51,459 bases of DNA from Candidatus Accumulibacter sp. UBA704 (GTDB lineage: Bacteria; Pseudomonadota; Gammaproteobacteria; Burkholderiales; Rhodocyclaceae), in the NCBI GenBank assembly GCA_002304785.1, contig DBMG01000001.1, positions 1,636 through 53,094 of the forward strand. Reading direction: 5' to 3'. Positions 41,080 to 47,373 of this stretch are shown here, piece after piece (within the stretch, counting starts at the first letter, position 1; each line of letters starts with the position of its first letter). The notes under the pieces are model-generated. The model had not been told where the DNA came from. It saw only the letters and a program-made list of their open reading frames with translations, and did not search any database. The translations under genes were made by a program, and so were the position numbers.

Positions 41080-42723
41080 ATGGATTCAGCAGAACCGATT
41101 CTGAGCCTGAAGGGCATCGGCAAATCGTTCTATGGCAACCGGGTGCTGGCTGACGTCTCCTTCGATGTCGGCGCGGGGGAAATCATTGGCCTGGTGGGAG
41201 AGAACGGCGCCGGGAAATCCACCCTCATGAAGATACTCTTCGGCATGCCGGTCATCAGCGAGACCGGGGGGTTTGAAGGGTCCATCTATTTCAATGGCAA
41301 GGAAGCCAGATTCAAGACGCCCTTTGATGCCCTGGATGCGGGGATTGGCATGGTGCATCAGGAGTTTTCCCTGATCCCCGGATTTACGACGACAGAGAAC
41401 ATCCTTCTCAACCGTGAATCGCTCAACAGTTCAGTCCTTGTCGACGTCTTCGGCCCGCGAATCAGCACGCTCGACCGCGCAACGATGGAAAGCCGCGCAA
41501 AAAGCGCCATCGCCAAACTCGGGGTGACGCTGGACCCCAATATGCTCATCAAGGAAATGCCGGTGGGCCATAAGCAATTCACGGAAATTGCCCGGGAACT
41601 TTGCCGCGAGAACGTCAAGCTGATCGTCCTCGACGAACCGACGGCGGTGCTGACGGAAAGCGAAGCCGAAGTGCTGCTTTCGACGCTTCGGCTCCTGGCC
41701 TCCGAAGGAATTGCAATTATCTTCATCTCCCACCGTTTGCGCGAAGTCGTTGAGTTATGCGACCGCGTCGTAGTGCTGAGGGATGGGCACAAAATCGAAG
41801 ATTTTCCCGCCAAGGGATCTTCCACCAAACAAATTGCTTCCCTGATGGTGGGACGCTCCATGGAGGCGCAAGCCAAGATCGATGCCGCCTCCGCGGCTCG
41901 CTCGACGCAATCCGATTCGGATGCGCGAGAAACCATCCTGTCGGTCGAGAACCTGTGGGTCGACATGCCCGGCGAGACAGTGCGGAACGTCAACCTTTCG
42001 GTCAAGAAAGGCGAAATTTTCGGCATCGGCGGATTGGCCGGTCAAGGCAAGCTCGGAATCCCCAATGGCATCATGGGGCTCTCCCCTGCCGGGGGATCCG
42101 TAGTGCTGAACGGCACGCCAGTAGAGTTGAATGCGCCAAGGGCCGCGCTCGAACGGAACATGGCGTTCGTATCGGAAGATCGTCGCGGCGTAGGGCTCCT
42201 GCTTGACGAGGGCATCGACTGGAATATAGCGTTCACGGCCATGCAGGTGCAGAACCAATTCCTCAAACCGATTCTCGGCGGATTGTTCCTGTGGCGATCG
42301 GATGCAGCGATGTCGAATCTGGCCGAAGAGTACATCAAGCTCCTCGAGATCAAGTGCACCGGACCGGGGCAGCGTGCAGGCAACCTGTCTGGCGGAAACC
42401 AGCAGAAAGTCTGCCTGGCCAAAGCTTTCGCCCTGCGACCCGACGTTCTCTTCGTATCGGAGCCGACGCGCGGTATCGACATTGGCGCGAAACACCTCGT
42501 ACTGGATACGCTGAAGAAATACAACAGCGAGTACGGCACGACGATCGTCATGGTCTCCAGCGAACTGGAGGAACTGCGCTCAGTCTGCGATCGCATCGCC
42601 ATTGTGTACGAAGGGCGCATCGAGGGGATTCTTCCGCACACGGCCCCGATCGAGGACTTCGGGATACTCATGGCAGGCGCGGACAGGGACGAAACGACCG
42701 TTGCGCTCGTCGGAGGAAACTAA
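41080..42723 (+). CDS. Two-domain ABC transporter ATPase (RbsA / BMP-family type)
   Basis: The 547-residue protein holds two fused nucleotide-binding domains. The first has Walker A GENGAGKST (40-48), a degenerate signature (MPVGHKQFTEIA) and Walker B LIVLDEPT. The second has a non-canonical Walker A region (GLAGQGKLGI), an intact signature LSGGNQQK and VLFVSEPTRGID. This asymmetry is normal for sugar and nucleoside importers of the RbsA/YufO class. It energises uptake by the two permeases encoded next. Its stop is three bases before the first permease ATG. Confidence 0.92.
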   Translation: MDSAEPILSLKGIGKSFYGNRVLADVSFDVGAGEIIGLVGENGAGKSTLMKILFGMPVISETGGFEGSIYFNGKEARFKTPFDALDAGIGMVHQEFSLIPGFTTTENILLNRESLNSSVLVDVFGPRISTLDRATMESRAKSAIAKLGVTLDPNMLIKEMPVGHKQFTEIARELCRENVKLIVLDEPTAVLTESEAEVLLSTLRLLASEGIAIIFISHRLREVVELCDRVVVLRDGHKIEDFPAKGSSTKQIASLMVGRSMEAQAKIDAASAARSTQSDSDARETILSVENLWVDMPGETVRNVNLSVKKGEIFGIGGLAGQGKLGIPNGIMGLSPAGGSVVLNGTPVELNAPRAALERNMAFVSEDRRGVGLLLDEGIDWNIAFTAMQVQNQFLKPILGGLFLWRSDAAMSNLAEEYIKLLEIKCTGPGQRAGNLSGGNQQKVCLAKAFALRPDVLFVSEPTRGIDIGAKHLVLDTLKKYNSEYGTTIVMVSSELEELRSVCDRIAIVYEGRIEGILPHTAPIEDFGILMAGADRDETTVALVGGN

Positions 42724-42725
42724 AG

Positions 42726-43769
42726 ATGGATAGCATGAAACGTTTTGTCGCTGATTTCGGCCTGCCCAGGATCATCATCACGCTGTACCTGTTTGCACTG
42801 TTTTTCGCGGCCCCTTTTGTCGGGGTGAATCTCCCGGCATCGATTTCAGACACCATGATCCGCATCGGCATGAACGGGATCATGGTTCTCGCTCTGGTAC
42901 CGATGATCCAATCGGGCTGCGGTCTCAATTTCGGACTTTCGCTCGGCGTCATCGCCGGCCTTCTCGGCGCCACGATCAGCATCGAGATGGGGTTTGTCGG
43001 CGCCTGGGGTTTCGGGGCGGCTATCCTCATTTCCCAGGTATTCGGCGCAGTCTTCGGCTACGGCTACGGAAAGCTGCTGAACCGGGTCAAGGGCGGCGAA
43101 ATGATGATCGCCACTTACGTCGGATTTTCCTCGGTCATGATCATGTCCATCGCGTGGCTGATTCTGCCGTTCAAGGATCCGACAATGATCTGGGGATACG
43201 GTGGGACGGGCCTGAGAACCACAATCTCCGTCGAGGGATTCTGGCGGCATATCCTGGACGATTTCCTGGTCATCCAGATCGGGGAAAACTTCAAGTTCCC
43301 GACAGGAGCGATCCTGGTCTTCGCCGCAATGTCCTTCCTGATCTGGGTTTTCTTCCACCTGAAAATCGGGACGGCGATAACGGCCGTTGGGTCGAACCCG
43401 ACCTACGCGCGCGCCTCCGGAATCAACATCGACCGGATGCGTATCGTCAGCGTGATGATGTCCACCATGCTCGGCGCACTGGGCATCATCGTCTTCCAGC
43501 AAAGCTTCGGATTTATCCAGCTCTATGAGGGGCCGCTCTATATGGCTTTTCCGGCGGTTGCCGCCATATTGATCGGCGGCGCGGGAGTCAACAAGGCAAC
43601 ACTGACCAATGTATTTATCGGCGCTGCGCTCTATCAGGGGATACTGACCATGACCCCGTCGATTTTCAATGCGGTACTCAAGGTGGATATGTCGGACGTC
43701 ATCCGGATCATCGTTTCCAACGGCATGATCCTCTATGCCCTGACCCGCAAGACAAAGGTGGCCAAATGA
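42726..43769 (+). CDS. ABC transporter permease 1 (BPD_transp_2 family)
   Basis: The 347-residue permease has about nine hydrophobic segments and the BPD_transp_2 (ribose/branched-chain type) pattern, with LKIGTAITAVGSNPTYARASGINIDRMRI as the cytoplasmic ATPase-coupling loop (split as LKIGTAITAVGSNP and YARASGINIDRM). The ATG at 42726 follows GGAGG and lies three bases after the ATPase stop. A longer frame upstream of it is an out-of-frame reading of the ATPase. Its stop overlaps the next permease start (ATGA). Confidence 0.92.
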   Translation: MDSMKRFVADFGLPRIIITLYLFALFFAAPFVGVNLPASISDTMIRIGMNGIMVLALVPMIQSGCGLNFGLSLGVIAGLLGATISIEMGFVGAWGFGAAILISQVFGAVFGYGYGKLLNRVKGGEMMIATYVGFSSVMIMSIAWLILPFKDPTMIWGYGGTGLRTTISVEGFWRHILDDFLVIQIGENFKFPTGAILVFAAMSFLIWVFFHLKIGTAITAVGSNPTYARASGINIDRMRIVSVMMSTMLGALGIIVFQQSFGFIQLYEGPLYMAFPAVAAILIGGAGVNKATLTNVFIGAALYQGILTMTPSIFNAVLKVDMSDVIRIIVSNGMILYALTRKTKVAK

Positions 43770-44887
43770 GTTCCAAGCTTCGCAATTTCTTCATCGACAA
43801 CGCTGTCGTCATACTATTTGTCGTCCTCATCGCCATTGCCATACCCGTCTCCGGGCTGCCCGGCACGTTCCTGATGCAGGAAATCCTGACTCGTCTGGGA
43901 CGCAATACCTTCCTGGTGATTGCCCTGCTTCTGCCGATCATGGCCGGGATGGGGCTTAATTTCGGCATGGTGCTCGGCGCCATGGCCGGGCAGCTGGGTC
44001 TCATCTTCATCACCGACTGGAACATCGTCGGGATCCCCGGCCTGCTGCTGGCCATGATCATCTCCCTGCCGATCTCCGTTTTCCTCGGCTGGCTGTGCGG
44101 TTCGATCATGAACCTGGCCAAGGGGCGCGAGATGGTAACGGGGTTCATCCTAGCGTTCTTCATGAACGGGTTATACATGATGGTCGTGCTCTACGCCATG
44201 GGAAGCATCATTCCAATCATGAACCCGGAACTGTTGCTCTCACGTGGTTACGGAATCCGTAACGTCGTCGGTCTCGATGGTGTCCGGCAGAGCCTGGACA
44301 CACTTATTCCTCTAAAGATCGCGGGATTGAATATTCCGGCTTTCAGTTTCCTGATCATCGCGGCAGTAAGCTACTTCATCATCTGGTTCCGCAAGACGAA
44401 GATCGGGCAGGACATGCGGGCCGCCGGCCAAGATCGCGCCGTATCCGGCGCTGCGGGCATTCCAGTGGAGCAGACGCGCATCCTGGCCATCATCATCTCG
44501 ACGGTGCTGGCCGGGATCGGGCAGATCATCTTCCTGCAGAACCTGGGAACCATCAATACCACCAGCTCGCACGAGCAGATCGGCATGTTCTCGATCGCGG
44601 CCCTGCTTATCGGAGGAGCGTCGGTGACCAAGGCGTCAATACCGAATGTGATCGTCGGGGTGATCCTGTTCCATCTTCTTTTTCTGGTATCGCCGATGGC
44701 CGGCAAGAACCTCATCGGCTCCGGAATGCTCGGGGAATATTTCCGGCAATTCGTCAGCTACGGTGTCATTGCCCTAGCCCTCGTACTCTACGAGTGGAAG
44801 CGCGTAACCCAGGAAAACGATTCGCGGGCGACACTGCGGGGTGGCGGCGCACCGGCAGCGAAGGAAGCCAAGGGAGGTGCGGCATGA
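43766..44887 (+). CDS. ABC transporter permease 2 (BPD_transp_2 family)
   Basis: The 373-residue permease is a second BPD_transp_2 member with about nine hydrophobic segments and its own coupling loop (TKIGQDMRAAGQDRAVSGAAG). Two different permeases point to a heterodimeric channel as in BMP/PnrA-type nucleoside importers rather than the single-permease ribose system. The C-terminal 25 residues are hydrophilic and glycine/alanine-rich. It overlaps its neighbours by ATGA on both sides. Confidence 0.92.
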   Translation: MSSKLRNFFIDNAVVILFVVLIAIAIPVSGLPGTFLMQEILTRLGRNTFLVIALLLPIMAGMGLNFGMVLGAMAGQLGLIFITDWNIVGIPGLLLAMIISLPISVFLGWLCGSIMNLAKGREMVTGFILAFFMNGLYMMVVLYAMGSIIPIMNPELLLSRGYGIRNVVGLDGVRQSLDTLIPLKIAGLNIPAFSFLIIAAVSYFIIWFRKTKIGQDMRAAGQDRAVSGAAGIPVEQTRILAIIISTVLAGIGQIIFLQNLGTINTTSSHEQIGMFSIAALLIGGASVTKASIPNVIVGVILFHLLFLVSPMAGKNLIGSGMLGEYFRQFVSYGVIALALVLYEWKRVTQENDSRATLRGGGAPAAKEAKGGAA

Positions 44888-45378
44888 CTTCCAGAAGCCT
44901 CTTTCAGAGGAGTTGCGTGCTGCTCGGATTCATCGCGCTTTCCGTCTATCTCTTCTACATCGGCAAGGGACATATGCTGCTGATCGATACCAATGCGGTC
45001 ACGATAAACGGAAAGGAACTGAGATCGCCGGAAACCATAGAAGTCAGCATCGACGGCAAACCCGCCGAGTCGATGGGACGCGCCGAACGAATTCTGGTTC
45101 TGGTAGGGGGGCCGAAGCACAGCATCACGATTGAAGTGCTTTCCGGAGAGGACAAGACGGTGGAGAAACAATTCACCATCCCGACCTTCATGGACTCGGC
45201 TGTTGTCTCGGTGCCAGCCATTCTGGGAGACGCTCCGCCAGAATCGTGGATCACGACTTTCACCGCTCCTCCGGTGGAGGAAGCACCCGCTGAGCAGATG
45301 CAGCACGAGCAGGACACGCCGGAGGCAGCAGCGCAGGCATCTCCCGACGCAACGGGTGCGGGCCAGCCCAAACCGTGA
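44884..45378 (+). CDS. Small membrane-anchored protein of ABC operon, unknown function
   Basis: This 164-residue protein has one N-terminal membrane segment (about 10-27, VLLGFIALSVYLFYIG) after a basic start. A soluble domain of about 85 residues, probably outside, has beta-rich patterns (LLIDTNAVTINGKELRSPE, IEVSIDGKPAE, KHSITIEVLSG). The acidic Ala/Pro/Glu-rich tail is likely disordered. The start at 44884 is set by the ATGA overlap with the permease; a longer frame upstream is out-of-frame permease sequence. It may correspond to the DUF6672 family seen beside DUF3798 transporters, but that link is from memory. An accessory role in the transporter is inferred from coupling. Confidence 0.75.
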   Translation: MTSRSLFQRSCVLLGFIALSVYLFYIGKGHMLLIDTNAVTINGKELRSPETIEVSIDGKPAESMGRAERILVLVGGPKHSITIEVLSGEDKTVEKQFTIPTFMDSAVVSVPAILGDAPPESWITTFTAPPVEEAPAEQMQHEQDTPEAAAQASPDATGAGQPKP

Positions 45379-45447
45379 TGAGCGGGACAGGGCGACAAGG
45401 CGCGAGGCAAGTGCCGGACCATGCGCTAGTCCGGCCGCCAAAGCGGC

Positions 45448-45477
45448 TTGCGGCCCACCCCCGCGTCGCGCTATAGT
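45448..45477 (+). promoter_or_regulatory. Promoter of gcvTHP operon
   Basis: TTGCGG and TATAGT are separated by 18 bases and lie directly upstream of the glycine riboswitch, which would begin within a few bases of the expected transcription start. Confidence 0.5.
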
Positions 45478-45490
45478 TCGCCACGCGAAC

Positions 45491-45681
45491 GGGAGAGAGC
45501 GGAAGAACGTAGATTCAGCAACCCCGCCGCCGAAGGCGCAATCCACCCGGAAACGCTCAGGCAAAAGGACCGTTCGTGCAATGAACTCTGGAGAGCGGCG
45601 CTTGATTCCACAGCGCCCACCGATGGGGCAACGCGGCGGATTGTATGCCGGCGCGACAATCTCTCAGGTATCAAGGACAGG
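45491..45681 (+). ncRNA. Tandem glycine riboswitch
   Basis: Two glycine aptamers lie in tandem. The first (about 45491-45575) has GGGAGAG at its 5' side, the CCGCCGAAGGCGCAA core and the CTCAGGCAAAAGGACCG 3' signature. The second (about 45586-45681) has CTCTGGAGAGCGG, then CACCGATGGGGCAACGCGG and CTCTCAGGTATCAAGGACAG. Both cores match the class closely. It is followed by a terminator and then gcvT, so glycine binding should favour read-through (an ON switch). Confidence 0.93.
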
Positions 45682-45682
45682 G

Positions 45683-45714
45683 GGGTGAACTCGAGACGAG
45701 TTCGCCCTTTTTTT
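45683..45714 (+). terminator. Riboswitch-controlled terminator upstream of gcvT
   Basis: GGGTGAACTCG pairs with CGAGTTCGCCC (11 bp, one G-U) around an AGA loop and is followed by seven T. It sits directly after the second aptamer and 42 bases before gcvT. Confidence 0.88.
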
Positions 45715-45756
45715 GTTTCTGAAACTCGCTTCAACACCTTATTTCAAGGGATTGAC

Positions 45757-46836
45757 ATGACACAGAAAACTGTCCTCAACGAGGTTCATCGCCGGCTCGG
45801 CGCCAAGATGGTCGATTTCGGCGGATGGGACATGCCGCTGCACTACGGTTCGCAGATCGAGGAGCATCATGCCGTGCGCAGCGACTGCGGCATGTTCGAC
45901 GTTTCGCACATGTGCGCCGTCGATGTGGCCGGCAAGGACGCAAAAGCGTTTCTCTTGCGCCTGATCGCCAACAATGTCGATAAGCTCAGGGAACCGGGCA
46001 AGGCGCTCTATAGCGCCATGCTCAATGAAACCGGCGGCGTGGTGGACGACCTCATCGTCTATTACGTTGCCGACGGCCAGTACCGCATCGTCATCAACGC
46101 CGGCACGGCCGAGAAGGATCTGGCCTGGATGGCCGCCCGGCTTGCGGAGTGGCAACTCGAAGTCGCGTGCGTTCCGCGCCGCGATCTGGCCATCATCGCC
46201 GTGCAGGGGCCGAACGCCAAGGCCCGGGTCTGGCAGGTACTGCCGGACGCGCGATCCGCCACCGAGCCGCTGAAACCCTTTTATTCCGCAATCGTCGGCG
46301 AGTACTTCATTGCCACCACGGGTTACACCGGGGAAACCGGCTTCGAAATTACGCTGCCCGCCAGCAAGACGGAAGAGTTCTGGATGAAGCTCCTCGAAGC
46401 GGGAGTCAAGCCCATCGGCCTGGGTGCGCGCGACACGCTGCGCCTGGAAGCCGGCATGAACCTCTACGGACAGGACATGGACGAAACGGTATCGCCGCTC
46501 GACGCCGGCCTGGCGTGGACCATCGATCTGGTCAGCCCGCGCGATTTCGTCGGCAAGGCGGCACTGCTCGCCCACCCACAGCAGAAGCAGTTCCTCGGTC
46601 TGCTGCTGCTCGACAAGGGAGTGTTGCGTGCCCACCAGAAAGTCATCACCAGTCACGGAGACGGCGAGATTACCAGCGGTACGTTTTCCCCGACGTTGCA
46701 GCAATCCATCGCCCTCGCCCGCCTGCCCATGGCCGTGGCAATCGGCGACCAGGTCAAGGTCGAAATACGCGACAAGTTGTTGACGGCCAAAGTCGTCAAG
46801 CCCTGCTTTGCCCGTAACGGCAAGGCACTCGTTTAA
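45757..46836 (+). CDS. gcvT: Glycine cleavage system T protein (aminomethyltransferase)
   Basis: GcvT moves the aminomethyl carbon from lipoyl-GcvH to tetrahydrofolate, releasing ammonia. The 359-residue protein has FGGWDMPLHYGSQIEEHHAVR, FDVSHM, GYTGETGFEI and LGARDTLRLEAGMNLYGQDM. The ATG at 45757 follows AAGGG at six bases. A longer open frame that runs back through the riboswitch is not coding. First gene of gcvT-H-P. Confidence 0.97.
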   Translation: MTQKTVLNEVHRRLGAKMVDFGGWDMPLHYGSQIEEHHAVRSDCGMFDVSHMCAVDVAGKDAKAFLLRLIANNVDKLREPGKALYSAMLNETGGVVDDLIVYYVADGQYRIVINAGTAEKDLAWMAARLAEWQLEVACVPRRDLAIIAVQGPNAKARVWQVLPDARSATEPLKPFYSAIVGEYFIATTGYTGETGFEITLPASKTEEFWMKLLEAGVKPIGLGARDTLRLEAGMNLYGQDMDETVSPLDAGLAWTIDLVSPRDFVGKAALLAHPQQKQFLGLLLLDKGVLRAHQKVITSHGDGEITSGTFSPTLQQSIALARLPMAVAIGDQVKVEIRDKLLTAKVVKPCFARNGKALV

Positions 46837-46878
46837 CCCGCCCCCCACCACGTACATCCATCTTCAGGAGCGACCCCA

Positions 46879-47259
46879 ATGAACATCCCGTCCAACCTCA
46901 AATACACCAAGAGCCACGAGTGGGTACGCGTCGAAGGCGACGGCACGATCACCGTCGGCATCACCGATCACGCCCAGGAGTTGCTGGGCGACCTCGTCTT
47001 CGTCGAACTCCCTGACGTGGGCAAGGAACTCGCCGCCGAGCAGGAAGCCGCCGTCGTCGAATCGGTGAAGGCTGCATCCGATGTCTATGCTCCCGTCGCC
47101 GGAACGGTCACCGAGGTGAATGCCGCGGTGCCCGACGCCCCCGAGGCCGTCAACCAGGATGCCTATTCCGCCTGGCTGTTCAAGCTGAAGCCAGCCAACA
47201 TCGCCGACGTCGACGCCCTCCTCGACGCCAACGCCTACGCTGCCGCCGCGGCCGAGTAA
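46879..47259 (+). CDS. gcvH: Glycine cleavage system H protein
   Basis: GcvH carries the lipoyl arm between P, T and L proteins. The 126-residue protein has the lipoylation block ESVKAASDVYAPVAG with Lys64, and the C-terminal AYSAWLFKLKP. An AGGAG precedes its ATG. Second gene of the operon. Confidence 0.97.
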   Translation: MNIPSNLKYTKSHEWVRVEGDGTITVGITDHAQELLGDLVFVELPDVGKELAAEQEAAVVESVKAASDVYAPVAGTVTEVNAAVPDAPEAVNQDAYSAWLFKLKPANIADVDALLDANAYAAAAAE

Positions 47260-47282
47260 GGCACCGAACCACGATTCCGCAG

Positions 47283-47349
47283 GTCGGGTTGGCGCAGCGT
47301 AACCCGACGTTCAATCGAAGCACGTCGGGTTACGCTGCGCTAACCCGAC
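47283..47349. repeat. Pair of inverted REP-like palindromes between gcvH and gcvP
   Basis: Two 26-base units (47283-47308 and 47324-47349) are reverse complements of each other except for one base. Each is itself palindromic at the ends (GTCGGGTT with AACCCGAC). Together they can fold into one long hairpin or two short ones. This looks like a dispersed REP-type element inserted within the operon. Confidence 0.8.
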
Positions 47350-47373
47350 TTACCTATCTGTTTCCGGATTCCC

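Noticed and set aside
42291..43769. Permease 1 with 145 extra N-terminal residues
   Set aside because: The extension reads the ATPase gene out of frame; GGAGG before the ATG at 42726 marks the start.
45448..46836. GcvT with a 103-residue N-terminal extension
   Set aside because: The extension translates the riboswitch and terminator.
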